A DNA stretch of 27,569 nt from Chloroflexota bacterium (lineage in GTDB: Bacteria; Chloroflexota; Dormibacteria; CF-121): contig VBEQ01000018.1 of the NCBI GenBank assembly GCA_005881235.1, positions 1 through 27,569 on the forward strand. Direction: 5' to 3'. The position numbers and the translations under genes are program-made. Of the stretch, positions 1 through 10,215 are shown piece by piece (positions within the stretch are counted from its first letter, which is position 1; every line of letters begins with the position of its first letter). The notes under the pieces are model-generated. The model did no database searches. It was not told where the DNA came from and worked only from the letters and a program-made list of their open reading frames with translations.

Positions 1-129
1 GAGGAGCAGGCCGCGCAGGCCCCGCTGAAAATGCTCTTCCCGATGATCGGCTGCATCTTCCCGACCCTGTTCATCGTCTTGATGGGGCCGGCAGTGATCA
101 TTATCATTCACACTTTTCAACACAAGTAG
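1..129 (+). CDS. C-terminal end of a TadC-like type II secretion system F-family membrane protein (partial)
   Basis: The window opens inside a frame encoding 42 residues and ending in TAG. The tail is a short charged stretch followed by a strongly hydrophobic segment (LFPMIGCIFPTLFIVLMGP, then VIIIIH). This is the usual last transmembrane helix of TadB/TadC-type (GspF-fold) platform proteins of Tad pili, which often end with a PxxxFIVLxGP pattern. Such proteins sit in the inner membrane and couple the CpaF/TadA ATPase to pilin assembly. A CpaF-type ATPase lies 1.2 kb downstream on the same strand, which supports the call. The start and most of the gene lie outside the window, so the assignment rests on the tail and its neighbour only. 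Confidence 0.6.
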   Translation, partial: EEQAAQAPLKMLFPMIGCIFPTLFIVLMGPAVIIIIHTFQHK

Positions 130-227
130 CGCAGTTACACGGAAACTTGAGCGGACGATTGCGACTCCGTTTCGGCCCTCGCCGCGGCACTCGCGCCAAA
201 TCAGGATGCGCTCGTGTGCCTGACTCG

Positions 228-293
228 GGCCTACGGCGTCGCTCGTCCGCAGCGCGCGAAAGCGCGGCTCGGCCTGCGGCCTCGCTCTTCCGC
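228..293. repeat. Imperfect 23-nt direct repeat around a small GAAA-loop hairpin, upstream of the DUF192 gene
   Basis: Positions 228-250 and 271-293 match at 20 of 23 bases (offset 43). Between them, 253-257 and 262-266 form a CGCGC/GCGCG stem closed by a GAAA loop (258-261). The gap 130-315 has no credible gene. The hairpin lacks a T-tract, so it is not a convincing intrinsic terminator. The repeats sit just upstream of a possible -10 box (297-302) and could be operator half-sites or simply a small duplication. Confidence 0.35.
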
Positions 294-296
294 TGA

Positions 297-302
297 TAAA
301 AT
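297..302 (+). promoter_or_regulatory. Possible -10 box (TAAAAT) for the DUF192-comF genes
   Basis: TAAAAT lies 13 nt before the ATG at 316 in an otherwise GC-rich stretch. A transcript starting about 7 nt downstream would have a very short leader. No good -35 hexamer is seen 16-18 nt upstream. Confidence 0.3.
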
Positions 303-315
303 CAAGACGTAATAC

Positions 316-669
316 ATGAAAGAGGTTTTGCGGCTAACTAAACAAGACGGCACGGTCGTGGCGCAGCCCCTCGAAGTCGCGAGCAACTTCTTCGCGCGCG
401 GTGTGGGACTGATGGGGCGGGGCGGCCTGCCGGAGAACGGCGGCCTTCTGATCCACGGCTGCAATGGGATCCACATGATGTTCATGCGCTTTCCGATCGA
501 TGCCGTCTTCGTCGACAAGAAGGGGGTGGTGGTCAAGACCTACGAGCGCCTACTGCCCTGGATCGGGATGGTCCCCTTCGTCTGGCGGGCCGACAAGGTC
601 GCCGAGCTTCCGGCCGGCACCATTCGCCGCCACGTCATCAGGCCGGGCGACCAGCTCCTGGTCGCCTGA
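316..669 (+). CDS. DUF192 family protein
   Basis: A 117-residue protein matching the DUF192 family (PF02643) along its full length. It has an N-terminal beta region with RGVGLMGR (residues about 29-36), the central HMMFMRFPIDAVFVDKKG segment that is the family's most conserved part, and a C-terminal LPAGTIRRHVIRPGDQL stretch. DUF192 proteins are small beta-rich proteins of unknown biochemical role. Many carry signal peptides, but this one has none and is probably cytoplasmic. The ATG at 316 follows a possible -10 box closely. The stop at 667-669 is one base before the comF GTG, so the two are probably co-transcribed. DUF192 genes are often found near Tad-pilus genes in GC-rich bacteria (recollection), which fits the TadC tail upstream. 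Confidence 0.85.
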   Translation: MKEVLRLTKQDGTVVAQPLEVASNFFARGVGLMGRGGLPENGGLLIHGCNGIHMMFMRFPIDAVFVDKKGVVVKTYERLLPWIGMVPFVWRADKVAELPAGTIRRHVIRPGDQLLVA

Positions 670-670
670 G

Positions 671-1300
671 GTGAGCCTGCTCGACCTGCTCTTTCCGCCG
701 CGCTGCGGCGGCTGTGGCGCCTATGGCGCGGCCTGGTGTGCCGCCTGCGCTGGGACGCTGCGACCCCCCGCGGTGAGCACGCTGGCCGGCATCCCGCTGC
801 TGGCGGCCGGCCGGTTCGACGGGCGCCTGCAACAGGCGATCCATAGCTACAAATACCGGCCGCGGCCGCAGCTGGCATCGGTCCTGGCGCCACCGCTGGC
901 TCGCGCCATCGCGACCGCCGGCGTGTCCTTGTCGGCCCTCACCTTCGTGCCGCTGCACCCCCGACGACAGCGCGAGCGTGGCTTCAACCAGGCGCAGCGG
1001 CTGGCCGCCCAGCTCGCGGGCGCGTTGGGCATCCCGCTGGTGAGTGGGCTCACGCGCGTCCGAGCCACGCCGGCCCAGGTGGGGCTGAGCCAGGCCGAGC
1101 GGCGGGCCAACCTGGCCGGGGCCTTCCAGTGGACCGCCTCCCAGCCGCCCGGGGACCGCCTGGGGCTGGTGGACGACGTCTGCACCACCGGCGCCACCCT
1201 GACGGCCGCCGCCGAGGCGGTGGCCGAAGCCGGCGGCTCGATCGGGGCCTTCCTGGTCCTGGCGGTCGCGCAAACTTTGCCGGCGGTCGCCGTTACATAG
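671..1300 (+). CDS. comF: ComF family amidophosphoribosyltransferase-like protein
   Basis: A 209-residue protein starting at GTG 671, directly after the DUF192 stop. The frame stays open upstream, but the family's N-terminal cysteine cluster begins here, so this start is preferred. Four cysteines (C12, C15, C23, C26) form the zinc-ribbon typical of ComF. The C-terminal half is a type I phosphoribosyltransferase fold with the PRPP loop LVDDVCTTGATLT at about residues 166-178. An FVPLHPRRQRERGFNQA segment in the middle is also family-typical. ComF is needed for natural transformation in several bacteria, as a cytoplasmic helper of DNA uptake, while homologues elsewhere (GntX) have unclear roles. 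Its place between a TadC tail and a CpaF ATPase suggests, but does not prove, a link to a pilus or DNA-uptake machine. Confidence 0.85.
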   Translation: MSLLDLLFPPRCGGCGAYGAAWCAACAGTLRPPAVSTLAGIPLLAAGRFDGRLQQAIHSYKYRPRPQLASVLAPPLARAIATAGVSLSALTFVPLHPRRQRERGFNQAQRLAAQLAGALGIPLVSGLTRVRATPAQVGLSQAERRANLAGAFQWTASQPPGDRLGLVDDVCTTGATLTAAAEAVAEAGGSIGAFLVLAVAQTLPAVAVT

Positions 1301-1354
1301 CCCGGGACAGTCTGCCTGTCCGCGGATTCTCTGTCTTGGGGGATTGTGACTTAG

Positions 1355-2497
1355 ATGGTCAACGCGTCCGAGGTTTCGCAGGACGAGCTCGCCCGCTATT
1401 ACGAGGCGTTGGGACCGATCCGCGACCTGGTGCTCGACGATAGCTTGACCGAGGTCATGGTCAACGGCCATGAAAACGTCTATGTCGAGCGCAACGGGAA
1501 GATCCTCCTCACCGACCGCAAGTTCGACGACGAGAATCACCTGCTGCGCGTGATCGACTTCATCGTCTCGGCAGTCGGCCGCCGCATCGACTTTCGCACC
1601 CCGATGGTCGACGCCCGCTTGCTCGACGGCTCGCGCGTTAACGCCGTCATCTCGCCGATCGCGCTCGACGGGCCGATGCTGACCATCCGAAAGTTCTCCC
1701 GCGATCCCTACCAGGCGGAAGACCTCGTCAACTTCGGGACGATCACCAACGAGGCGGTGGGCTTTCTCAAGGCCTGCGTCATGGCGCGCGCCAACCTGCT
1801 GATCTCGGGTGGAACCGGCACTGGAAAGACGACCCTCCTCAACGTCGCTTCCTCGTTCATCCCGCCCGACGAGCGCATCGTCACCATCGAAGACGCCGCC
1901 GAGCTGCAGCTCCACCAGGAGCATGTCTGCCGCATGGAGTCCCGCCCGCCCGACCTCAACGGCGAGAACAAGGTCGGCATCCGCGAGCTCGTCATCAACG
2001 CTCTCCGGATGCGCCCCGACCGCATCGTGGTCGGCGAGTGCCGTGCCGGAGAGGCGCTCGACATGCTGCAGGCGATGAACACCGGTCACGACGGCTCGCT
2101 GACCACCCTGCACGCCAACACCACCCGCGACGCGCTGTCCCGGCTGGAAACGATGGTACTGATGGCCGGCATCGACCTGCCGATGAGGGCCATCCGCCAG
2201 CAGACCGCCTCCGCCATCGACCTGGTGGTCCAGCTCTCCCGGATGCGCGACGGGCAGCGCAAGGTGACCAGCATCACGGAGATCACCGGCATGGAAGGCG
2301 ACACCATCACGATGCAGGAAATCTTCCTCTACGAGTCGCACGGTGCCGACAAGAACGGCGTCATGACCGGCGTCTTCCGGCCAACCGGGATCCGTCCGCA
2401 CATCATGGACAAGCTGTTTGCCGCCGGTGTGCCGATCCCGCCGGAGCTGTCGCGCGTCTTCCCCGATCGCCGCGCCAACGAACGTCCCACCAAGTAA
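1355..2497 (+). CDS. cpaF: CpaF/TadA-type secretion ATPase
   Basis: A 380-residue hexameric ATPase of the CpaF/TadA branch of the GspE superfamily, which powers Tad (Flp) pilus assembly or archaeal-type pilus secretion at the inner membrane. Visible motifs are Walker A GGTGTGKTT at residues 152-160, an Asp-box IVTIEDAAELQL, a Walker B region RPDRIVVGECRAGEA, and the His-box SLTTLHANT. The N-terminal domain (LDDSLTEVMVNGHENVYVER) is typical, but the leader before it is only about 25 residues, shorter than in many CpaF proteins. The codon just before the ATG is an in-frame TAG (1352-1354), so the start cannot be further upstream. The gene follows comF by 54 nt and lies downstream of the TadC tail. 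In most tad loci cpaF precedes tadB/tadC, so this order is unusual. Confidence 0.92.
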   Translation: MVNASEVSQDELARYYEALGPIRDLVLDDSLTEVMVNGHENVYVERNGKILLTDRKFDDENHLLRVIDFIVSAVGRRIDFRTPMVDARLLDGSRVNAVISPIALDGPMLTIRKFSRDPYQAEDLVNFGTITNEAVGFLKACVMARANLLISGGTGTGKTTLLNVASSFIPPDERIVTIEDAAELQLHQEHVCRMESRPPDLNGENKVGIRELVINALRMRPDRIVVGECRAGEALDMLQAMNTGHDGSLTTLHANTTRDALSRLETMVLMAGIDLPMRAIRQQTASAIDLVVQLSRMRDGQRKVTSITEITGMEGDTITMQEIFLYESHGADKNGVMTGVFRPTGIRPHIMDKLFAAGVPIPPELSRVFPDRRANERPTK

Positions 2498-2546
2498 CGG
2501 GGTTCGGAACGTGCGCGCCTAGACGCAGCTCGCCCGGTGGTCTCGC

Positions 2547-2579
2547 TATACTCATGCCATCTCGAGATCTCGCAGGAGG
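2547..2579 (+). promoter_or_regulatory. -10 box (TATACT, 2547-2552) and Shine-Dalgarno (AGGAGG, 2574-2579) of hpf
   Basis: TATACT is a close match to the -10 consensus. It gives a leader of about 25 nt carrying a perfect AGGAGG, 5 nt before the ATG at 2585. This ribosome site decides the start against an in-frame GTG at 2537, which overlaps the promoter. Confidence 0.5.
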
Positions 2580-2584
2580 CCACC

Positions 2585-3145
2585 ATGGAGATCTTGATCC
2601 AGGCCAAGAAGTCCGCGGCCGATCCCCAGATGAAGACCTACGCACAGGCCAAGCTCGAGAAGCTGGCGCGACATTTCGACCATATCCTGCAGGCGCGCAT
2701 GGAGCTGGGCACAGAGAAGAACAAGAGCCTGGAGACGATGAAGGTCGCCGAGCTTACCGTGCACGTGACCGGTCGCACCGGCAACATCCTCAAGGCCGTC
2801 CAATCGGCGGAGCACATGAACGAGGCCGTCGATCTCGTGGTCGACAAGATGGACCGGCAGATTCGCCAGCACAAGGAGAAGCTCAAGGACCATCGCCGCT
2901 CCAAGCCCGCCGCGGCCGTCGGCCAGACCGCCTCCGCGGCGGCATCCACGGCGGTGCGCTCCAACGGGGTGGCGCGGATCAAGCGCTTCAAGATGCGGCC
3001 CATGTCGGAGGACCTCGCGCGCGAGGAGATGGAGCAACTGGGCCACGCCTTCTTCCTCTTCCTCAACGAAGACAGCCAGGAGCTGAATCTGCTCTACCGG
3101 CGCCACGACGGGTCCCTCGGCCTGCTGGAAGCGGATCTGTCGTAG
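2585..3145 (+). CDS. hpf: Long-form ribosome hibernation promoting factor (HPF/RaiA)
   Basis: A 186-residue protein with the two-domain layout of long HPF. Residues 1 to about 105 form the S30AE/YfiA domain (MEILIQAKK, then KVAELTVHVTGR). A low-complexity Ala-rich linker runs to about residue 130. The C-terminal dimerisation domain carries KRFKMRPMS, GHAFFLFLNEDSQE and LLYRRHDGSLGLLE. Long HPF binds the decoding centre of 30S and joins two 70S ribosomes into 100S dimers in stationary phase or stress. The start at 2585 is set by AGGAGG. The gene has its own -10 box and sits 67 nt upstream of secA, an arrangement common in Gram-positive and related genomes. It was probably inherited with secA and prfB as a conserved block. 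Confidence 0.93.
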   Translation: MEILIQAKKSAADPQMKTYAQAKLEKLARHFDHILQARMELGTEKNKSLETMKVAELTVHVTGRTGNILKAVQSAEHMNEAVDLVVDKMDRQIRQHKEKLKDHRRSKPAAAVGQTASAAASTAVRSNGVARIKRFKMRPMSEDLAREEMEQLGHAFFLFLNEDSQELNLLYRRHDGSLGLLEADLS

Positions 3146-3212
3146 CCCGAGCCGCCGTTTGGACCGCCACCGCGCGGGTATGCTTACTGGTTGCGGCATT
3201 AGCGTGTAATCC

Positions 3213-5813
<2,601 letters not shown>

Positions 5814-5846
5814 GATGGACCGCCGGACGGGTAGATAAGAAACCGT

Positions 5847-6098
5847 ATGAGTAAGAAGAAATCGACGAGCACCTCAGCCAGCAAGGCCGCTCGGGTGAAA
5901 GCCGCCACCGCGGCGAACCCCGGGCGAGCGCAGGACGTGGCGCAGCCGGCGAAGGCGCCCAAGGCCGCCGCCGCCAGCGCTGCTCCCACGCGCCCACCAT
6001 TCCGGCGGCCGCAGAGCCTCAACTTTGCCGGCGTCGGCCGCAACGACATCTGCCCCTGCGGCAGCGGCAAGCGCTTCAAGAACTGCCACGGCCACTGA
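5847..6098 (+). CDS. Small free-standing SEC-C zinc-motif protein
   Basis: An 83-residue ORF between secA and prfB, ending 3 nt before the prfB ATG. Residues 1-50 are a Lys/Ala/Ser/Pro-rich, probably disordered tail. Residues about 62-83 are a complete SEC-C motif (GRNDICPCGSGKRFKNCHGH) with the C-x-C-x8-C-H zinc ligands. It closely parallels the last residues of the upstream SecA, at the DNA level as well. In SecA this motif binds zinc and contacts SecB or ribosomes. A separate protein carrying only the motif could act as a SecA or ribosome accessory, or be a decayed duplicate of the secA end. The intact frame, intact ligands and tight spacing argue for a real gene. The ribosome site is weak (AAGAAA). 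Confidence 0.75.
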   Translation: MSKKKSTSTSASKAARVKAATAANPGRAQDVAQPAKAPKAAAASAAPTRPPFRRPQSLNFAGVGRNDICPCGSGKRFKNCHGH

Positions 6099-6101
6099 AT
6101 C

Positions 6102-7215
6102 ATGGACGAGATCCTCGAGCGCGCCAACGACCTGCTAAAGAAGATTCTCCAGCTCCAGGAGCATCTTTGACGTTGCCCGGAAGGATCAGCGTCTCGACGC
6201 GCTCCAGAAAGACCTAAACAACCCCGACCTCTGGCAGGACCCACCGCGGGCGCAGCGGCTCGCCCAGGAAGCCAAGGGGATTCGCGACGAGGTTTCGGTC
6301 TGGCACAAGCTCGAGGCACGCGCCCGGGACGTGATCGGCCTCGCCGAGATGGCGATCGCGGAAGACGATGGGCATATGGAGGGCAGCCTGCGCGAGGACC
6401 TCGAGGCCCTGGACAAGGACGTCAGCCGGCAGGAGGTCGACCTGCTCTTCGCCAACCCCTACGCCGAGCACCCGGCCCTGGTGAGCATCCATGCGGGCGC
6501 GGGCGGGACCGATTCACAGGACTGGACCGAGATGCTGCTGCGCATGTACTTGCGCTGGGCGGAACGCCGCAAGATGCACGCCGAGATCCTGGACGAGGCG
6601 CCGGGCGAAGAGGCGGGCTATAAGAGCGTCACCGTGCGGATCACGGGCAAGCGTGCCTTCGGCTGGTTGCGGGCTGAGCGCGGCGTCCACCGGCTGGTCC
6701 GGCTCTCGCCCTTCGACCAGGCGCACCGCCGGCACACCTCCTTCGCGCTGGTCGAGGTCATCCCCGAGATCGAGGACGACAGCGACATCGAGATCCGCCC
6801 CGAAGATCTCAAGGTCGATGTCTACCGCTCGAGCGGCGCCGGCGGGCAGCACGTCAACAAGACTTCGTCCGCGGTGCGCATGACGCACCTGCCGACCGGC
6901 ATCATCGTCACCTGTCAGAACGAGCGCTCACAGATGAAGAACCGCGACATGGCGCTCAAGGTGCTGCGCTCGCGGCTGGTGGCGTTGCGCGAGCGGCAGC
7001 GAACGGAGCAGCGACAGGAGCTGAAAGGCGAGCATCAGTCCAACGAGTGGGGTAGCCAGATCCGCAGCTATGTCCTGCATCCATACACGCTGGTGAAAGA
7101 CCACCGGACAGGCTTTGAGACGGGCAACGTCCAGGCGGTGCTCGACGGTGACCTGGACAACTTCATGGAAGCCTTCCTGCGCCTCGACGCCGGCCGTGAG
7201 GGGAAGGCCGCATAA
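6102..7215 (+). CDS. prfB: Peptide chain release factor 2, with programmed +1 frameshift
   Basis: The gene is read as 22 codons from ATG 6102 to CTT, then an in-frame TGA at 6168-6170. A +1 shift at CTT-T resumes at GAC 6169 and runs to TAA 7213-7215, giving about 370 residues in all. RF2 recognises UGA and UAA stop codons and triggers peptide release. The downstream part has the stop-recognition tripeptide SPF (in RLSPFDQAHRR) that marks RF2 rather than RF1, and the catalytic GGQ loop in SSGAGGQHVNKTSSAVR. The short N-terminal piece (MDEILERANDLLKKILQLQE) continues naturally into DVARKDQRLDALQKDL after the shift. Low RF2 stalls at the TGA and promotes its own synthesis, so the gene is autoregulated. 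Spacing to the SEC-C gene suggests co-transcription. Confidence 0.96.
6157..6171 (+). promoter_or_regulatory. prfB programmed +1 frameshift site
   Basis: AGGAG (6157-6161), a 3-nt spacer, then CTT TGA C (6165-6171) reproduces the known RF2 frameshift signal: an internal Shine-Dalgarno at the same distance, a slippery CTT and a weak TGA-C stop. Reading continues in the +1 frame from 6169. Confidence 0.95.
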
Positions 7216-7280
7216 CCACCAGTCGCTACCTCGCGTCCGGCGCGGCTTTCACGGGCGAGGATTTCGCTCGCCACGGGGAG

Positions 7281-7802
7281 TTGGTTTCCGGGGTTCGTCA
7301 AGTCCTGGAGGCCTGTTCTCCGAAAATGGTCGATCCGCGCGAGACGTTTATTACTGGTGAGGGAGTTGAGGTTTGCATGCTGGTCATTCCGCACCGCTGG
7401 CTCGGCGGGGTTTCGCTGGTGGTGCGGTCATCTCCACCGGCGACCGATCTCCTGTGGGCTGGGATTACGGACCTCCGTGATCACGATCAAATCGACCTCG
7501 GTCATGTGGTCGCCAGTTGGGGTCAGGGTAACCACCTTGATGCGCTGAAGGAGAAGCTGGGGGAGGAACTCTCGCGACGCCTAGATTGGAGACAGACTTA
7601 CCGGGGCGGGTCACCGAGGCCCCGGCGAGTCACGGCGCTGCTCGAGCATGCAGGTAAGCGCGTTAACGTCGACGTCATGTCGAAACTCAGCCTATGGCCG
7701 TTGCCGCAGCGCGAGGTGATCGAGCAGACCTCGCTGGACTCCGCAGAACCTCCAACGTTTCGCTTGCCGGTGCCGATCGACAAGCTGCTGACACAAGCTT
7801 GA
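7281..7802 (+). CDS. Hypothetical protein, unrecognised
   Basis: An open frame of 173 codons from TTG 7281, between prfB and the convergent GT87 gene, whose stop is only 5 nt away. I do not recognise the family. It looks soluble, with mixed alpha/beta composition: a hydrophobic strand-like stretch (VCMLVIPHRWLGGVSLVVRSS) and a charged helical part (LDALKEKLGEELSRRLDWRQ). The start is uncertain. The frame is open back to 7200 and reads like protein (YLASGAAFTGEDFARHGEL) but has no ATG, GTG or TTG there. ATG 7326 lacks a ribosome site, while ATG 7377 has GAGG at a good distance and would give 141 residues. The gene may be N-terminally truncated. No competing long frame exists on the other strand, so coding is likely. 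Confidence 0.55.
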   Translation: MVSGVRQVLEACSPKMVDPRETFITGEGVEVCMLVIPHRWLGGVSLVVRSSPPATDLLWAGITDLRDHDQIDLGHVVASWGQGNHLDALKEKLGEELSRRLDWRQTYRGGSPRPRRVTALLEHAGKRVNVDVMSKLSLWPLPQREVIEQTSLDSAEPPTFRLPVPIDKLLTQA

Positions 7803-7807
7803 TGGCG

Positions 7808-9112
7808 TCAGGCGGCGATGGCGGGCGCCAGAAGGGCTGACTCGGAGCCGCGCGCCTTGCGGAGCGCGACAGCAATGCTTCCGAAAACGATCACCGTCCC
7901 GATGAAGTAGGCCTCGCCCACCAAGCGCGTGATGGCTTGCGGGATCAGGTCGAGCGGACCGGTCCAGTGGGGAAGGGGATAGACGATCAGCAGGTAATGG
8001 ATGGCCGGCGCCGCTGAGAAGCAGACCCAGGCCAAGAGCAACGCGCGGATCTGCCCGCGCGACATCTGGCCACTCAGCGCCCGCCGAATGAGCAGGGTAA
8101 TCGGCAGGATGAGGATCACCAGCGGAAAGCTCCAGGTCACGCTACTGATCAGGGGTAGCGCGGTCACGGCCAGGGCGAACTCGAGCCCCGACCGCGACAC
8201 CCGCGAGGTCATCCGCCAGACGATGGCGAGCAGGACGAGGACGGCCGGCCAATCGATCAGCCGGCCGCACCAGCCGGCGCTCCCGCCGGCGTTCGCCGTG
8301 TTGGGATCGCAGATCCGGGCCGCGACGCCCGCCAGCGACTGGTTCTCTCGGTAGCCGGTGCCGGCCGCCAGGTGCGGCAGCATTTCGCGAAAGTAATAGA
8401 TGTTGTGGTCGAGGCTCGTGACGGCGAGACCGAGCCCAACCCCGGCGAGTCCCGTCGCCGCCGCCGCGGCGAGCAACTTCCAGTGGCGGCGCCAGGCGAG
8501 GTAGGGGAGCAGGGCCGCGGGAAACAGCTTGAAGACCGCCGCCGCGCCGATAAGCACGCCGCCGGCGACGTCGCGGCGGCGTTGCCAGCACGCCCATGCC
8601 ATCGTGAGCAACAGCAAAAGCAGCGAGTTCATCGTGCCGGCAAGCACCGTGTTGGCCAGCGGAAAGAAGGTCGTGAGCACCGCGACCAGCGCGAGTAGTT
8701 CCGCCCGGCTGGGCCGCCCGGTGACGCGATAGATGATGAGCAGGCTGGCGAGGACGGCGGCCTGGATGAGCAACAACCAGATCCGCACGGCAAGGTCATT
8801 CGAGATCCAGGTGAGCGGAATCAGAGTTACGGCGAAGGCCGGCGGATAGAGGTAGCCGCTGCTCAGCGACCAGTCCCAGGGCACGTGGTTGCGCACGAAG
8901 TTGGCATAGGGATCACCCCCGGTCGCGACCTGCTGGGCCGCGAAGAGGTAATCCTGGAAGTCGTCGGCACGGGGTGCCTGTGGGGCCAGCAGCGGCAGCA
9001 AGAAGCGCCAGGCGTAGAAGGCAAGCAGGATCCCGATCACAGCGCTCAGGGCGACCTGGCGCGGTTCCGGCCATCCCAGCAATCGACGCACGCGCGTATA
9101 ACCCGCGGACAC
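7808..9112 (-). CDS. GT87-like (DUF2029) polyprenyl-phosphate-dependent mannosyltransferase, membrane protein
   Basis: A 434-residue polytopic membrane protein with roughly ten hydrophobic segments. The first extracytoplasmic loop holds ADDFQDYLFAAQQVATGGDPY, the acidic D-x-x-D plus GGDPY pattern of GT-C family GT87/DUF2029 enzymes such as mycobacterial PimE. A GYLYPPAFAVTLIPL segment and an AAAVFKLFPAALLPYLAWRR region are also typical. These enzymes transfer a mannose or other sugar from polyprenyl-phosphate sugar to lipid or glycan acceptors on the outer face of the membrane. The acceptor cannot be told here. The start is a GTG, with GGGAGG about 12 nt upstream. It follows the asparaginase stop by 19 nt and probably shares its promoter. 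Confidence 0.8.
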   Translation of the reverse strand: MSAGYTRVRRLLGWPEPRQVALSAVIGILLAFYAWRFLLPLLAPQAPRADDFQDYLFAAQQVATGGDPYANFVRNHVPWDWSLSSGYLYPPAFAVTLIPLTWISNDLAVRIWLLLIQAAVLASLLIIYRVTGRPSRAELLALVAVLTTFFPLANTVLAGTMNSLLLLLLTMAWACWQRRRDVAGGVLIGAAAVFKLFPAALLPYLAWRRHWKLLAAAAATGLAGVGLGLAVTSLDHNIYYFREMLPHLAAGTGYRENQSLAGVAARICDPNTANAGGSAGWCGRLIDWPAVLVLLAIVWRMTSRVSRSGLEFALAVTALPLISSVTWSFPLVILILPITLLIRRALSGQMSRGQIRALLLAWVCFSAAPAIHYLLIVYPLPHWTGPLDLIPQAITRLVGEAYFIGTVIVFGSIAVALRKARGSESALLAPAIAA

Positions 9113-9131
9113 GGCCCGGTCACGCCTCCCG

Positions 9132-10136
9132 TTACACGGCCGTCACAAGGTCCCGGAAAACGGGTCGCACGGTTCCGACCGCCACCCGCTTGTGGTTGCG
9201 CAGCGTTGGCATCGCAAAGCTGCCGAGCGCCTCGGACTCGCCCTGGTCGAGCCAGCCGAGTTGCTCGAGCGCGGCCATCACCGCAACCGCGGTCCAAGTC
9301 CCGTCACCGCTATCGAGCTTCACCGCCAGGCCGCGCCCCGAGCGCCGGTCACCGGTGCAATGCGCACCGGCGGCGCCCCCCTTCGCCAGCAACCGTCCGC
9401 TGGTGACCTCCATCAGCCGGGTATCGAAGCGATCGGTGCCACCAATCAGGTACGGGTGCTGCGTCATGGCCGCCGCCACCGTCCTCGGCGTCTCGTCCGT
9501 GGCCGTCATCAGCGCCGCGAAGCTCCGCGCCATGGCGGTGAGCGGCACGGCGGCGTTCGGCGCGCTGCAGCCATCGATCCCGTAGTGGATCTCCGCCGGT
9601 GGGCAGCGGGTGAACGCCTCGACCGTATCGCGGATCCGTTGCTGGACCGGATGGGTGGGGTCGAGGTAGGTGTCGAGCGGCGCGGCCAGTGCGCGCGCGG
9701 CGGCCAGCATGCCCGCGTGCTTGCCGGAACAGTTGTTGAAGACCGCCAGGGGCTCATCCATCTGCTGCCGCGCCGCCGTCGCCGCCGGTTCGTAATAGGG
9801 CCAGTGCGCGCCGCATTGCAGGTCCGACTCCGCGATCCCGGCACGCCGCAACAGGTCGCGCACGATCTCGACGTGGCGGGGCTCGCCGTTGTGCGAGGCG
9901 GCCATGATAGCGATGTGCTCGGCGCCGAGCTCGTAGCGCGCGGCAATCCCGGCACTCAGGCTAGCGATCGCCTGGAAGGGCTTGGCGCAGGATCGAAAGT
10001 ACGTCACGCGTCCCGGGTCGCCGAGGCTCGCCTGCAGCCGGCCACCGGCATCGACCACGGCCAGGTGGCCGAGGTGGATCGCCTCCTCGACCTCGCCACG
10101 CTCGACGCGGACGAGTGGCGTGGCCAGGTTGGGCAT
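9132..10136 (-). CDS. L-asparaginase, Rhizobium etli ReAV-like (PF06089)
   Basis: A 334-residue protein of the thermolabile type II asparaginase family that hydrolyses asparagine to aspartate and ammonia. It is unrelated to E. coli AnsA/AnsB. Residues matching the described ReAV active site are visible: S49-x-x-K52 in RSCAKPFQ, C136 and K139 in NNCSGKHAGM, and D188/C190 in GIDGCSAPN. The C136, K139 and C190 set corresponds to the metal site reported for that family. The frame extends 25 codons upstream, but the ATG at 10136 is preferred because the family sequence begins there and a TATACT box ends only 7 nt before it. No signal peptide is seen, so it is cytoplasmic. It is followed closely by the GT87 gene. 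Confidence 0.88.
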   Translation of the reverse strand: MPNLATPLVRVERGEVEEAIHLGHLAVVDAGGRLQASLGDPGRVTYFRSCAKPFQAIASLSAGIAARYELGAEHIAIMAASHNGEPRHVEIVRDLLRRAGIAESDLQCGAHWPYYEPAATAARQQMDEPLAVFNNCSGKHAGMLAAARALAAPLDTYLDPTHPVQQRIRDTVEAFTRCPPAEIHYGIDGCSAPNAAVPLTAMARSFAALMTATDETPRTVAAAMTQHPYLIGGTDRFDTRLMEVTSGRLLAKGGAAGAHCTGDRRSGRGLAVKLDSGDGTWTAVAVMAALEQLGWLDQGESEALGSFAMPTLRNHKRVAVGTVRPVFRDLVTAV

Positions 10137-10143
10137 TCGGCTG

Positions 10144-10149
10144 AGTATA
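10144..10149 (-). promoter_or_regulatory. -10 box (TATACT) for the asparaginase gene; apparently leaderless
   Basis: On the minus strand TATACT ends 7 nt before the ATG at 10136, so transcription would start at or next to the start codon. There is no room for a ribosome binding site. No clear -35 hexamer is seen. Confidence 0.5.
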
Positions 10150-10215
10150 AAGAGGGTAGTTCCGCTCGCTTTGGACGCTGAGTGAAAAGATGCAGCAAAT
10201 TGCGACGACATGCCC

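Noticed and set aside
638..2401. 587-codon minus-strand frame opposite comF and cpaF
   Set aside because: A shadow of GC-rich codon bias. Its translation is Arg/His/Asp/Gly-rich without motifs, and the plus strand carries clear protein families.
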